Below, one piece after another: positions 40,458-49,973 of a DNA stretch of 64,000 bases (its first letter is position 1; every line of letters starts with the position of its first letter). Both the position numbers and the translations under genes were made by a program. The stretch lies in contig JACKDU010000005.1 in assembly GCA_020633335.1 (NCBI GenBank), positions 186,001-250,000 of the forward strand, read 5' to 3'. The stretch is from Myxococcales bacterium. Lineage in GTDB: Bacteria; Myxococcota_A; Polyangia; Nannocystales; Nannocystaceae. The notes under the pieces were generated by a model, which was not told where the DNA came from, ran no database searches, and saw nothing but the letters and a program-made list of their open reading frames with translations.

Positions 40458-41069
40458 CTAGGAGCGGCCGACCTGATCGCGGAGGCGCAGCGCCCAGGCG
40501 CCGAGATCGGCGATCGTCGACTCGAGGATCGCCGGCGTCGCCCGGGCCGCGAGCGCCTCGCGGAGGAGCTCCTTGGCCCGGCGGATCCGCGAGCGGACGG
40601 TCCCCTCCGGGAGCTCCAGGACGACCGCGATCTCGGCCGCCGGCATCTCCTCCCAGAAGTAGAGCTCGAGGACGATCTGATAGTCGACCGGGATCGCCTG
40701 GAGGGCGGCGTGGAGGAGGCGGAGCTGCTCGCGCTGGTCGGCGATCTGGCTCGGCGAGCCGGCGACGTCGGCGACCGAGGTCTCGAGCGCGTCGAAGTGG
40801 CGGCCGTCCCGGCAGAGCTCGCGGAGGCGGCGGTAGAGCATGTTGCGGGCGATCCCGAAGAGGTAGGGGCGGACCTCGACGTCGGCCGGCAGGCGATCGG
40901 CGCGCTCGACCAGCGCGAGGAAGGTCCGCTGGACCAGGTCGTCGACGCCGCCGCTCACCTTGCCGTGGAAGAAGCGGAAGATCGCGTCGAAGTGGCGGTG
41001 GAAGAGCTGGTTCCCCGCCCGGCGGTCGCCCGCGCTCCAGGCGGCCAGGAGCTCGCGATCGCCGCTCAC
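40458..41069 (-). CDS. ECF-type RNA polymerase sigma factor
   Basis: 203 residues from GTG 41069. Region 2 is LFHRHFDAIFRFFHGKVSGGVDDLVQRTFLALVERADRL then VRPYLFGIARNMLYRRLREL. Region 4 is IPVDYQIVLELYFWEEMPAAEIAVVLELPEGTVRSRIRRAKELLRE. A short C-terminal tail (STIADLGAWALRLRDQVGRS) follows. In Nannocystaceae-like genomes such sigma genes often lie near Ser/Thr kinase genes, as here (42549-45410). TAGGAT (41076-41081) lies 6 nt before the GTG. It follows a DUF4846 lipoprotein gene by 12 nt. Confidence 0.9.
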   Translation of the reverse strand: MSGDRELLAAWSAGDRRAGNQLFHRHFDAIFRFFHGKVSGGVDDLVQRTFLALVERADRLPADVEVRPYLFGIARNMLYRRLRELCRDGRHFDALETSVADVAGSPSQIADQREQLRLLHAALQAIPVDYQIVLELYFWEEMPAAEIAVVLELPEGTVRSRIRRAKELLREALAARATPAILESTIADLGAWALRLRDQVGRS

Positions 41070-41075
41070 CCGCGC

Positions 41076-41081
41076 ATCCTA
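41076..41081 (-). promoter_or_regulatory. -10-like TAGGAT
   Basis: TAGGAT on the minus strand ends 6 nt before GTG 41069, giving the sigma gene its own leaderless-type promoter. Confidence 0.4.
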
Positions 41082-42110
41082 TCAACGATCGAGGCGGCGC
41101 AGCGACGACCAGGGGAAGGTCTCCCAGAAGGGCGTCTTCACCCCGTCGTCGGCGGGGGCGACGATGAACCAGGGGCCGGCGGGGCCGGGCCGGAGGACGT
41201 GGAAGCTCTGGGCCGGCATGAAACCCTGGCCGAGGAGGAGGGCGACGCGGCCGTCCTCCGCGCGGGCGACGTCGAGGATCAGGACCGCATGCCCCGGTCC
41301 GCCGGGGAGGACGAAGAAGTCGCCGGGGCGGAGATCGGCGCGGGTGATCTTCGCCGCCTGCTGGGCGAGCGAGCCGGTGTTGGCCCAGGCGAAGACGCCG
41401 TCGAGGTAGGCGCGGAGGGCCGCGTGCGAGGGGAGGCGGGCGCTCCCCTTCGCCTTCCAGACGATCTGCTTGCCCTCGAGGACGATCCGCTCGCCGTTGA
41501 GGTAGCGGCGGAAGGGGAGGTCGACGCCCGAGGCCGAGCGGTAGGCGTGGTCGTGGTGCCCCTGGCTGAGCCACCACTCGGCGTGGAGGCGGATGATCGA
41601 GTCGGCGCACTGCTGGAGGTCGCGGGCGCCGACGTCGATCGCGGCGACGGCCGCGAGGTTGGAGTGGTCCGGGCGGAGGATCGTCCCGCCGGCGTAGCTG
41701 GTCACCGGGGTGCCCTCGGCGGCCAGCGGCAGGGTGCGGAGGAAGGCGCCGAAGGAGCCCGGGGCGACCTCGACCCGCGCGAAGCCGGCCGGCGCCGGGA
41801 AGCGGCGGTCGAGGGTCGTCGCCGGCATCGGCATCGCCTCGTCGTGATCGCTGAGCCAGGGGTAGGCGGCGAGGACGGTGAGGTCGAGGGCGTCCTTGGA
41901 AGCTGTCTCTTGGGACTTCTGCGTCGGGGCGTCGGCGGCGACGGGGTCGGCGGGCTCGTCCTCGTCGCTCGCTGGCGGGGCCGGGGCCGGGTCCGGGGCC
42001 GGCGCGGTCGCGGCCCGGGGCGCGGGGGTCGCGACCTCGGCGCTCGACGGCCCGGGATCGCAGGCGGCGGGGGCGAGGAGGGCGGTGACGAGGAGGGCGC
42101 GGGCGAGCAT
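41082..42110 (-). CDS. DUF4846-like lipoprotein
   Basis: 342 residues from ATG 42110. The lipobox is LAPAAC, followed by an Ala/Pro/Asp-rich spacer to about residue 75. The domain matches DUF4846: FGAFLRTLPLAAEGTPVTSYAG, AAVAAIDVGARDLQQCADSIIRLHAEWW, FRRYLNGER, LRAYLDGVFAWANTGSLAQQ, DFFVLPGGPGHAVLILDVA and LLLGQGFMPAQSFHVL. The His and Cys in GGPGHAV and LQQCAD look conserved, and the fold may be NlpC/P60-like, an inference. TATCCT (42131-42136) lies 20 nt upstream. Confidence 0.78.
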   Translation of the reverse strand: MLARALLVTALLAPAACDPGPSSAEVATPAPRAATAPAPDPAPAPPASDEDEPADPVAADAPTQKSQETASKDALDLTVLAAYPWLSDHDEAMPMPATTLDRRFPAPAGFARVEVAPGSFGAFLRTLPLAAEGTPVTSYAGGTILRPDHSNLAAVAAIDVGARDLQQCADSIIRLHAEWWLSQGHHDHAYRSASGVDLPFRRYLNGERIVLEGKQIVWKAKGSARLPSHAALRAYLDGVFAWANTGSLAQQAAKITRADLRPGDFFVLPGGPGHAVLILDVARAEDGRVALLLGQGFMPAQSFHVLRPGPAGPWFIVAPADDGVKTPFWETFPWSSLRRLDR

Positions 42111-42188
42111 CGGCGTCGGAGCCACGACGCAGGATACCCCCCGGGGGATTCCCGTCGCGGGTCGATGACGCGCGCGCGCCGGTCGTCG

Positions 42189-42194
42189 TACGAT
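42189..42194 (+). promoter_or_regulatory. -10-like TACGAT
   Basis: TACGAT ends 6 nt before GTG 42201. Confidence 0.3.
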
Positions 42195-42200
42195 GCGGCC

Positions 42201-42530
42201 GTGCGCTTCGCCCACGCCCTGGTCGTCCGCTTCCGCCCCGGCGATGACACCCGGGCGCTCGGCGGCGCCGTGACCCAGGCGCTCTGCGGACACTGGGACC
42301 ATGAGGGCCCCTGCCGGTGGCCGCATCGGACCGCCGCGAGCCTCCAGGGGGATGGATCGGTGCGCGCCCGCGTGGCCTTTGAGTGCGAGCCCGCGGACGA
42401 GGCCGAGGTCCGCCGGCGGATCGTCGACGCCGCGCTTCGCGGCTGGCTCGACGGGCCCGAGGGGCGCAGCGAGTGGATCGTCGAGCGCGAGGGCGCGGCG
42501 GACCCGGATGCTACGACCTCGGATCGGTGA
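42201..42530 (+). CDS. small conserved-looking protein
   Basis: 109 residues from GTG 42201; ATG 42165 is in frame upstream. The sequence FAHALVVRFRPGDDTRALGGAV, then CGHWDHEGPCRWPHRTAA, with two Cys and three His, resembles a short actinobacterial/myxobacterial family I recall only by its CGHWDHxGPCxWPHxT block. A possible metal site is inferred. It is convergent with the Ser/Thr kinase gene, 18 nt apart, and its frame is open further upstream only as the shadow of another gene. Confidence 0.6.
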   Translation: MRFAHALVVRFRPGDDTRALGGAVTQALCGHWDHEGPCRWPHRTAASLQGDGSVRARVAFECEPADEAEVRRRIVDAALRGWLDGPEGRSEWIVEREGAADPDATTSDR

Positions 42531-42548
42531 GCGCCCACGCGGGGCGCC

Positions 42549-45410
42549 TCAGGGCGCGACCTCGGGGTGCGCGTCGAGCCAGCCCCGAAGATCATCGCCG
42601 CGGCGTCCGAGCGAGACGCGGCGGCGCTCGGCCTCGGCGAGCCCGTCGACGACCACCGCGCGCGCGCGCGCGCGCTCGCCGGGCTCGGCCCAGAGCATGT
42701 CGGCGTAGTCGAGGAGCACGTCGACGAGGTGCCCGGTCTCGCCGCCGACCTCGCGGTGGACCACGAGCGCGGCGACGAGGTGCTCCTCGGCCGCGCGCCG
42801 GTCCCCCTGGGCGAGGGCGACGCGGGCGGCGATCCGGTGGAGGGGGAGGAGGACCGGGTTGCCGGCCTCGCCGAAGCCGGCGGCGAGCTCGAGCGCGCGC
42901 GCGCTCGCGGCCGCGGCCCCGTCGACGTCGCCGCGGCCGAGCGCGACGGTCGCCTTGAGGCCGAGGGTCTCGGCGAGGCTCGGCGCGTCGGCGCCGTAGC
43001 TCGCCTCCTTGATCGCCAGCGCCTGGTCGATGTGGGGCGCGGCCTCCTCGAGGCGGCCGAGGTGGATCAGCGTCGCGGCGATGTTGTTGTGGGAGTTCGC
43101 GGTCGACGGGTGATCGGGGCCGAGGGTCCGCGTCTTGATCGCCAGCGCCCGCTCGTGCTGCATGAGCGCCTCCTCGGGCGCGCCGAGCGAGTCGAAGAGG
43201 GCGCCGAGGTTGTTGACGGCGACGGCGACGTGGGGGTGGTCCGCGCCGAGCTCGCGGGTGAGGGTCCGGATCGCCGCCTCGAGGTTGGTCTGGGCGGCCT
43301 CGAGGCGGCCGAGGTCGGCGAGGGTCGCCGAGTAGTTGAGCTGGATCGCCGCGGCCTCGAGGGAGTCGGCGCCGTAGCTCGACTCCGCCAGGGTGAGCGC
43401 CGCCCCCTGGCGCTCGAGGCCCTCCTCGAGGTCGCCGCTCTGGGCGAGGACCAGCCCCTCGCGGTCGAGGCGGCGGGCGTCGAGGCGATCGCGCGCGCGC
43501 CCGCGGAGGCGGGCGCTGGTCGCCCCGGCGAGGCGGGCCCAGCGGAGCGCCTCCTCGCTGCGGGCGCCGCGGACCCCGACCGTGTAGATCAGATCGATCA
43601 TCGCCTCGGCCGCGAGCTCGTCCTCGCGGGCGGCGGTCGCCTCGACGACCGCGTCGACCAGCGCGCCCTCGGCCTCGCGGGGCTCGCCGCCGCGGTCGAC
43701 GAGCTGCCCGCGGAGGAGCGCGACCTGGGCGCGCACCGGCGGGTACTCGATCGCCGCGGCCCGCTCCAGGAGCGCGGGCAGGAGCGCCTCGGCCTCGCGG
43801 ATCCGGCCGGCGTTGACGTGGGCGCGGAGGGTCGCCGCCCGGGCCCGGACCTCGTCGACGAGGCGGCGCTGGGCGAGGTCAGCGGGCGGCCTCGTGCGGC
43901 TGCGGAGGGCGTCGGCGTCGGCGCAGCGGTCGAGGGGCGGGAGGGCGGCGACCGCCATCCGGGCGCGGCCGATCACGGTCGCGTCGGCGGCCGCGAGGAC
44001 CTCGGTGAGCGCGCCGAGCTCGAGGAGCTGGTCGTTCAGACAGGCGATCCGGAGATCCATGAGCTCGGCCGACTGCTCGCTCCGGAGCTGGGTCGCCTCG
44101 CAGGCGTCGCGGCGCATCGTCACCCAGGCGTCGGCGTGGGCCGCGAGGTCCTCGCGGGTCGCCGCCCAGGTCGCGTCGGCGTAGGCGACCCCGCTGGCGG
44201 CGAAGGCCGCGGCGATCGCCGCCTCGCGCTCGGGGTCCCAGATCCCCGCGAGCTGGGCCTCGGCGCCCTGGCAGGGTGAGGCCTGGGGCGCCCGCATGCC
44301 CGCCCAGGCCGCGCCGGCGCCGAGGAGGACGAGGCCGCCGGCGAGCGCGAGCCAGCGCCGCTGCTGGCGGCGGCCGAGCCCGCGTCGGAGCGCGCCCAGG
44401 AGCTCGCGCATCGACTGGAAGCGATCGTCGGGGCTCGGCCGGAGGCCGCGGACGAGGATCGCGTGCAGCCACTTCGGGACCGCCCGATCGGCCGGCGGCG
44501 GCCGGAGCTGGCCGCGGGTGAGGGCGTAGACCATCTGCAGGCGGCCCTCGGCCTGGAAGGGGTGCTGGCGGTAGAGCCCCTCCCAGAGGGCGATGGCGAA
44601 GGCGAAGATGTCGGAGCGGGCGTCGACGGTCGCGCCGAGGTGGTGCTCCGGCGCCATGTAGGCCGGCGTGCCGACGATCGCCCCGTCGAGGGTGAGCGCC
44701 GACTCGGTGTCATGGAGCTCGCCGAGGCCGGCGTCGCGGAGGAGCGACGACGACGAGAGCGACGAGGGGAGCGACGCGAGCTCGCTCGAGCGGCGGAGGC
44801 GGCCGCTCGATCCCTCGCCCTCGGCCTCGTCGGTCGCCTGCGCGAGGCCGAAGTCGAGGACCCGCACCCGGCCGTCGTCGCCGACGAGGACGTTGTCGGG
44901 CTTGAAGTCGCGGTGGACGAGGCCGGCCTCGTGGGCGGCGGCGAGGCCCTCGCCGGCCTGGATGAAGACCTCGACGATCGCCCGCCAGGGGCGCTCGCTC
45001 GCCAGCCAGCGCCGCAGCGTCGCGCCCTCGACCAGCTCCATGGCGATGAAGACCTGGCCGTCGACGAGGCCGACGTCGTGGACGGTGATCACCCCGGGGT
45101 GCGAGAGGCGGGCCATCGCCTTGGCCTCGCGGAGGAGGCGGACCGGGCCGACCGATCCCTTGCCGCGCTCCTGGAGGAGCTTGATCGCCACCTTGCGGTC
45201 GAGCTCGGGATCGTAGGCGGCGTAGACCACCCCCATGCCGCCGACGCCGAGGCGCTCGAGGACGATGTAGCGGCCGAGCGCGGAGCCGCGGGGTCGCTCG
45301 GGGACCTCCGCGGCCGGGGCCGGCGGATCGTCGGTCAGCGGCCCGGTGGCCATCACGGTCGGGGCGGTCGCCTCGTCACGGCCCTGCGGCTCGTCGCCCT
45401 CCGCCGACAT
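42549..45410 (-). CDS. Ser/Thr protein kinase with C-terminal TPR region
   Basis: 953 residues. Kinase domain (about 45-345): GRYIVLERLGVGGMGVVYAA, catalytic Lys in KVAIKLL, HRDFKPDNVLV, VLDFGLA, GTPAYMAPE. The stretch from DFG to APE spans 70 residues and contains a Ser-rich insert (SELASLPSSLSSSSLLRDAG); usual activation segments are much shorter. One membrane helix (WLALAGGLVLLGAGAAWAGM) separates the kinase from an extracytoplasmic Cys-containing domain and TPR-like repeats (VAVAVNNLGALFDSLGAPEEALMQHERALAI). TATGAT lies 6 nt before the ATG. Confidence 0.93.
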   Translation of the reverse strand: MSAEGDEPQGRDEATAPTVMATGPLTDDPPAPAAEVPERPRGSALGRYIVLERLGVGGMGVVYAAYDPELDRKVAIKLLQERGKGSVGPVRLLREAKAMARLSHPGVITVHDVGLVDGQVFIAMELVEGATLRRWLASERPWRAIVEVFIQAGEGLAAAHEAGLVHRDFKPDNVLVGDDGRVRVLDFGLAQATDEAEGEGSSGRLRRSSELASLPSSLSSSSLLRDAGLGELHDTESALTLDGAIVGTPAYMAPEHHLGATVDARSDIFAFAIALWEGLYRQHPFQAEGRLQMVYALTRGQLRPPPADRAVPKWLHAILVRGLRPSPDDRFQSMRELLGALRRGLGRRQQRRWLALAGGLVLLGAGAAWAGMRAPQASPCQGAEAQLAGIWDPEREAAIAAAFAASGVAYADATWAATREDLAAHADAWVTMRRDACEATQLRSEQSAELMDLRIACLNDQLLELGALTEVLAAADATVIGRARMAVAALPPLDRCADADALRSRTRPPADLAQRRLVDEVRARAATLRAHVNAGRIREAEALLPALLERAAAIEYPPVRAQVALLRGQLVDRGGEPREAEGALVDAVVEATAAREDELAAEAMIDLIYTVGVRGARSEEALRWARLAGATSARLRGRARDRLDARRLDREGLVLAQSGDLEEGLERQGAALTLAESSYGADSLEAAAIQLNYSATLADLGRLEAAQTNLEAAIRTLTRELGADHPHVAVAVNNLGALFDSLGAPEEALMQHERALAIKTRTLGPDHPSTANSHNNIAATLIHLGRLEEAAPHIDQALAIKEASYGADAPSLAETLGLKATVALGRGDVDGAAAASARALELAAGFGEAGNPVLLPLHRIAARVALAQGDRRAAEEHLVAALVVHREVGGETGHLVDVLLDYADMLWAEPGERARARAVVVDGLAEAERRRVSLGRRGDDLRGWLDAHPEVAP

Positions 45411-45416
45411 TCGATC

Positions 45417-45422
45417 ATCATA
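45417..45422 (-). promoter_or_regulatory. -10-like TATGAT
   Basis: TATGAT on the minus strand ends 6 nt before ATG 45410 of the kinase gene. Confidence 0.45.
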
Positions 45423-45603
45423 GCCAAGGGCGGCGCAGGTGCGGGGATCTCGGGGTCCCTGGGGGCCTCCGGGCGGGCCGGGGGGCGCCTGGCCTCGAGA
45501 GGGGCCTCGGGAGGCCTCAAGGGCATATCCGCGCCTGAGGATTAGGTGTTTCTACCTCTTTGCCACTGGTGGAGACCCGGGTCTTCGATGCATGATTCTC
45601 TAC

Positions 45604-47199
45604 ATGTCCTACATGCGCTCCGTGCTTCCCCTTGTTTCGCTCCCCCTCCTCGCCTGCCTGGGCGTCGCCTGCAACGGCGATGACGGGGGCACCGCGACCG
45701 ACTCGGCGACCTCGACCGGGACCGCGACGGCCGGGTCCGCGAGCGCGACCACCAGCGGCTCGGCGAGCGGGACGATGAGCGCCTCCGGCACCGACAGCGA
45801 GAGCAACAGCGGCTCCGGCACCGACTCGGCGGGGACGACCTCGACCACCGGCTCGACGAGCATGAGCTCCGAGTCGGACTCGTCGGCGTCGACCTCGACG
45901 TCGACGTCGGGGAGCACGACCGCGGTCGACACCGACGCCACCTCGTCGACGACCGCGCCCGCCGGCTTCTGCGGCGACGGCGTCGTCGATCCCGGCGAGG
46001 AGTGCGACGACGGCAACAACGCCAACGGCGACGGCTGCCAGAGCAACTGCACCTTGCCCTGCACCCCCGGCGGCGGCGGGATGATGGGCGACATCGAGAA
46101 GAGCTTCCTCTGGGTCGCCAACACCAACGAGGGCTCGATCTCGAAGATCGACACCCAGGCGGTGAAGGAGCTCGCCCGCTACCGCTCGGGGCCGAGCGGC
46201 GGGACCGAGAGCCCGTCGCGGACCGCGGTCAGCATCGACGGCCGCTTCGTCGTCGTCAACAACCGCGGCACCGGCCGGGTGACGGCGATCGCCGCCAACG
46301 TCGAGGACTGCAAGGACGCCAACAACGACGGGATGATCACGACCTCGCAGAACCTCGGCGACCTCCTCGCCTGGGGCGCGGACGAGTGCGTGGTCTGGTC
46401 GGTCGTCCTGCCGATCCAGGGGTCGATCGGCTCGGGCCCGCGCGGCGTCTCCTGGGTCCCCGGCGACTGGAACGACGACCCCGACGTCTGCGCCTTCGAG
46501 AACCCGAAGGTGTGGGTCGGCTACCTCCCCAACCAGGCCCAGACCGCCCACATGGTCCGCCTCAACGGCGCGACCGGGGCCGTCGAGGAGACCGTCTCGA
46601 TCGGCAGCTGGCTCCTCGGCTGGAACAACTACGGGCCCTACGGCGCGGCGATCGACAAGGAGGCGAACGTGTGGTTCACCGGCCTCCGCGGCGAGGTCTT
46701 CCGGATCAACGCCTCCGAGAATCCGATCACCTTCGACCGCTGGGCGCCGCCGCAGAACCTCCAGTTCTACGGGATGACCGTCGACCCCGAGGGCGATCCC
46801 TGGTTCGGCGGCTGCTCGGGCCCGGTCTCGACCTTCAACCCGGAGACCCAGCAGTTCACGGCGGTCGCCGGCACCCAGGCCTGCTACCGCGGGCTCGCGG
46901 CCGACCAGGACGGCAACGTCTGGGTCGCCTCCAACGGCCCCTGCGGCGTCGTCCAGATCGACTACAAGACCAACACGCTGATCAAGTTCCACCAGCCGGC
47001 GCAGTGCTCGACGCCGGTCGGCGTCAGCGTCGACATCGAGGGCTACGTGTGGGTCGTCGATCAGGCGGGCTGGGCCTGGAAGATCGATCCGCAGAACCCC
47101 GACGTCGCCAACTGGATCAACCTGCCGGTCGCCGGCAACCACTACACCTACTCCGACATGACCGGCGGTCAGGCGAAGAGCGTGATCCTCCCGCAGTAG
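45604..47199 (+). CDS. beta-propeller lipoprotein with DUF4215 repeat
   Basis: 531 residues from ATG 45604; ATG 45592 and 45613 are equally in frame. The lipobox is LGVAC. A Ser/Thr-rich spacer of about 95 residues is followed by a DUF4215-type myxobacterial Cys-rich repeat, CGDGVVDPGEECDDGNN then GDGCQSNC. The rest is a propeller of the NHL/Vgb (virginiamycin B lyase-like) kind: FLWVANTNEGSISKIDTQ, AIDKEANVWFTGLRGEVFRI, GMTVDPEGDPWFGG, DQDGNVWVASNGPCGVVQI, VSVDIEGYVWVVDQAG. It is probably a surface-exposed binding protein; I see no proof of lyase activity. Confidence 0.8.
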   Translation: MSYMRSVLPLVSLPLLACLGVACNGDDGGTATDSATSTGTATAGSASATTSGSASGTMSASGTDSESNSGSGTDSAGTTSTTGSTSMSSESDSSASTSTSTSGSTTAVDTDATSSTTAPAGFCGDGVVDPGEECDDGNNANGDGCQSNCTLPCTPGGGGMMGDIEKSFLWVANTNEGSISKIDTQAVKELARYRSGPSGGTESPSRTAVSIDGRFVVVNNRGTGRVTAIAANVEDCKDANNDGMITTSQNLGDLLAWGADECVVWSVVLPIQGSIGSGPRGVSWVPGDWNDDPDVCAFENPKVWVGYLPNQAQTAHMVRLNGATGAVEETVSIGSWLLGWNNYGPYGAAIDKEANVWFTGLRGEVFRINASENPITFDRWAPPQNLQFYGMTVDPEGDPWFGGCSGPVSTFNPETQQFTAVAGTQACYRGLAADQDGNVWVASNGPCGVVQIDYKTNTLIKFHQPAQCSTPVGVSVDIEGYVWVVDQAGWAWKIDPQNPDVANWINLPVAGNHYTYSDMTGGQAKSVILPQ

Positions 47200-47225
47200 C
47201 GGCGCGCCCCTGCGGTCGCGGACGG

Positions 47226-47243
47226 GGGGCCCTGCGGGGCCCC
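47226..47243. terminator. GC hairpin between convergent genes
   Basis: GGGGCCC (47226-47232) and GGGCCCC (47237-47243) with loop TGCG, between the propeller gene and the AcpH-like gene. No T-tract. Confidence 0.35.
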
Positions 47244-47266
47244 TCGTCGCGAGCGGAGCGCGTCGC

Positions 47267-47890
47267 TCAGCGCTCGAGGCCGTGATCGACCTCGGCGACG
47301 AGCGCGGCCGCGCGGTCGCGGACCATCGCGGCGGCCTGCGGCGCCCAGGCGAGGATCGCCGCGGCCCCGGCGTCGTCGACCGCCAGGCGGCGGTAGCGGC
47401 CGAGGATCACCGGCAGGCGCTCGCCGACGAAGGCTGGGTCGCGGTAGCGCGGGGGGAGGGCGGCGGCCCGCAGGCGCGCGAGGAGCTCGCGCCAGCGCGC
47501 GTCGCCGTCGGCCTGCCGCCAGCGGGGGGCCGGCGCGGCGAGGGCGAGGGCGTCGTCGACGATCGGCGGCGATCCGAGCTGGTCGAAGAGCCAGCCGTCG
47601 AGGAGCATCTCGACGCCGACGTGGGCGGCCGCGATCGCCGAGTAGTGGGCGATCCCGGCGTCCTCGAGCGCGCCGCCGAGGGCGCCCTGGAGCGCGAGGA
47701 AGGTCGGCGCGCGGTGGAAGACGTCGTCGGTGCGGTGGTGGAGGGCGACGCCGGCGGCGAGCTCGGGGTCGTCGACGCCGGCGCTCCGCAGCCGCGCCAT
47801 CCCGCAGAGATCGGGGAGCATCGCCCCGAGCACCCGCGCGGGTGAGGTCGGGCCGCGGGCGGCGATGAGCGCGTGACCGAAGAAATTCAC
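47267..47890 (-). CDS. AcpH-like (ACP phosphodiesterase/DUF479 family) protein
   Basis: 207 residues from GTG 47890. Opens VNFFGHALIAARGP, then VLGAMLPDLCG and GVALHHRTDDVFHRAPTF, which correspond to the MNFLAHA...GnllgD....GI.lHr.iD.ftd.hp pattern of AcpH, an HD-related metal enzyme that removes the phosphopantetheine arm from ACP. His and Asp ligands in LHHRTDD appear present. The C-terminus (ERLPVILGRYRRLAVDD...) is helical. It is divergent from dacB. The family role fits, but substrate identity is not certain. Confidence 0.75.
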   Translation of the reverse strand: MNFFGHALIAARGPTSPARVLGAMLPDLCGMARLRSAGVDDPELAAGVALHHRTDDVFHRAPTFLALQGALGGALEDAGIAHYSAIAAAHVGVEMLLDGWLFDQLGSPPIVDDALALAAPAPRWRQADGDARWRELLARLRAAALPPRYRDPAFVGERLPVILGRYRRLAVDDAGAAAILAWAPQAAAMVRDRAAALVAEVDHGLER

Positions 47891-47980
47891 CGCGGGACGA
47901 GGATGACACACGCGGCTGCTCGCGCCTCGCGCCTCGCGGCCGCGCCCTCGCCGGCTGGTCGCTCGGAGCCCCCACCCGGG

Positions 47981-47986
47981 TATACT
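47981..47986 (+). promoter_or_regulatory. -10-like TATACT of dacB
   Basis: GGGTATACT (extended -10-like) ends 15 nt before GTG 48002. RNA would begin about 9 nt before the start codon. Confidence 0.5.
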
Positions 47987-48001
47987 CAGGGGCCCGTCGC
48001 C

Positions 48002-49945
48002 GTGAAGCTCCCCTCGACGAAAGCCGCGCTCCTCGCGCTGGTGGTCGCTGCCGCGGCGCCGCTGGGCTGCCTGCGGCCGAGCGAGCTCCAGGTGAGCCGC
48101 TTCGTCGACGACGCTGACGAGGAGGCGCTGCGCCCCCGCTTCGTCGGCATCCGGGTGATCCCGGCGGAGGAGGGGCCGCCGACCCCGGGCGAGCGCCTCG
48201 AGGCCCGCCTCGGCGCCTTCGCGGCCGCGGTCGAGGACTACATCGAGCGCTACGAGCCGGCGCTGCCGCCGATCGACTTCGATCGGAGCGGCCTCTCGGC
48301 GGCGCTCTCGCGGACGATCGAGCGCCTCGAGGACGAGGCGATGGTGTCGATCCACGTCCGCGACCTGGCGAGCAACGAGACGATCTTCGACTACTACGGC
48401 GACACCCCGCTCAACCCGGCGAGCAACCTCAAGCTGGTGACCGCGTCGGCGGCGATCGATCTCCTCGGCTCCGACTACACCTTCGCCACCGAGATCCGGG
48501 CGAGCGACGACGCGCTCGTGCTGATCGGCGCCGGCGACCCCTCGCTCACCGCCGACGCGCTCGACCCGCTGATCGCCGAGATCGCCGACGAGGTGCGGGT
48601 CAGCGGCCTCGAGAAGATCATCGTCGATGACTCGGTCTTCTCGCAGCGCCGCTTCGGCCCGGGCTACCGCCGGGACGGCCCCGGCTACACCTACGAGGCG
48701 ATCAGCGGCGCGCTCTCCCTCAACTTCAACAGCGTCGTCGTCACCGTCTACCCGGTCTCGGGATCGAGCCGGCCGGCGGTGCGGGTCGAGCCGCCGAGCA
48801 CCCACGTCGTGATCGAGAACAACGCGCGGATCGGCGGCTCGACCTCGCGGATCGCGGTCGAGACCCGGGCCCAGGGCGACAAGACCGTGGTCTCGGTGAG
48901 CGGCCGGATGCCCGCGCGCTCGCGGCCGGTGTCGATCCGCCGCCGGGTCTACGATCCCTCGCGCTTCGCCGCCGGCGCGGTCGCCCAGCGCCTCGCCGAC
49001 CTCACCGGGACCGAGCCGCTGCCGATCGAGATCGGCGAGGCGCCGGCGGACGCCGAGGTCCTGATCGTCCACCACTCGCCGCCGCTCATCGAGATCGCCG
49101 ACGACCTCCTCGCCTACTCGAACAACTTCATGGCCGAGCAGCTGGTCCGCACCCTCGGCTACCGGATGACCGGCGAGCCCGGCGACTGGGAGAACGGCCT
49201 CGAGGTGCTCCGCGGCTACTGGTCGGCGCTCGGCAACGATCCCGACGCGCTGATCGTCGAGAACGCCTCCGGCCTCTCCGAGGTCGGCCGGGTGACCACC
49301 AGCGGCCTCGTCGACCTGATCGCGATGGCCGACCGCCTCCAGGGCGAGGGCCCCTCGCTGATCGACGCGCTGCCGGTCGCCGGCGTCGAGGGGACGATGA
49401 AGGCGCGCCTGCGCCTCTCGGGCAAGCGGGTGCGGGCGAAGACCGGCACCCTCGACGGGGTGAGCGGCCTCAGCGGGGTGATCACCGCCGAGGACGGGAC
49501 CCCGCAGGTCGCCTTCTCGATTCTGATCAACGTCAAGAAGGAGGGCTCGCCGCTGGTCGCCAAGCGGCGGCGCGAGGCCGAGGACAAGATCGTCATGACC
49601 GTGCTCCGCTACCTCGACGAGTACGAGTCGCGCCGCGGCTTCTACTCCTTCGAGCCGCTCTGGGTCTACGCGACCGAACGCGAGGACGAGGAGGCGGCCG
49701 AGGAGCCCGAGGAGGGCGGCGAGGCGCCGGCGATCGAGGCGCCGACGATCGACGCGGAGGCCGGCGCCGGCGATAGCGAGGGGAGCGAGGGCGGCGAGGA
49801 GGCGGCGGGCGAGGCGGCGGGCGGCGGCGCCGAGGGGGAGAGCGCGAGCCTCGGGGCGATCGACGGTCGGGCGGCGGAGGTCGCCGGTGCGGCCGCGCCG
49901 GAGCCGGCAGCGGACGCGCCGGAGCCGGCGAAGACCCAGCCCTGA
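48002..49945 (+). CDS. dacB: D-alanyl-D-alanine carboxypeptidase/endopeptidase, DacB (PBP4) family
   Basis: 647 residues from GTG 48002, chosen because of the -10 box and signal peptide; in-frame starts further upstream exist. The lipobox is APLGC. The S13 peptidase motifs are present: NPASNLKLVT (SxxK), YSNNFMAEQL (SxN) and VRAKTGTLDG (KTG). DPSLTADAL and DDSVFSQRRFGP are typical of the PBP4 insert region. It trims peptidoglycan stem peptides or cross-links. A C-terminal tail of about 110 residues, rich in Glu, Ala and Gly, is an addition to the family. Confidence 0.92.
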   Translation: MKLPSTKAALLALVVAAAAPLGCLRPSELQVSRFVDDADEEALRPRFVGIRVIPAEEGPPTPGERLEARLGAFAAAVEDYIERYEPALPPIDFDRSGLSAALSRTIERLEDEAMVSIHVRDLASNETIFDYYGDTPLNPASNLKLVTASAAIDLLGSDYTFATEIRASDDALVLIGAGDPSLTADALDPLIAEIADEVRVSGLEKIIVDDSVFSQRRFGPGYRRDGPGYTYEAISGALSLNFNSVVVTVYPVSGSSRPAVRVEPPSTHVVIENNARIGGSTSRIAVETRAQGDKTVVSVSGRMPARSRPVSIRRRVYDPSRFAAGAVAQRLADLTGTEPLPIEIGEAPADAEVLIVHHSPPLIEIADDLLAYSNNFMAEQLVRTLGYRMTGEPGDWENGLEVLRGYWSALGNDPDALIVENASGLSEVGRVTTSGLVDLIAMADRLQGEGPSLIDALPVAGVEGTMKARLRLSGKRVRAKTGTLDGVSGLSGVITAEDGTPQVAFSILINVKKEGSPLVAKRRREAEDKIVMTVLRYLDEYESRRGFYSFEPLWVYATEREDEEAAEEPEEGGEAPAIEAPTIDAEAGAGDSEGSEGGEEAAGEAAGGGAEGESASLGAIDGRAAEVAGAAAPEPAADAPEPAKTQP

Positions 49946-49973
49946 ACCGACGTCTTCGCGCCTGCGGACCTGC

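Noticed and set aside
42165..42200. Earlier start (ATG 42165) for the small protein at 42201
   Set aside because: Adds an Arg/Ser-rich stretch and would place the -10-like TACGAT inside the gene; kept only as an alternative.
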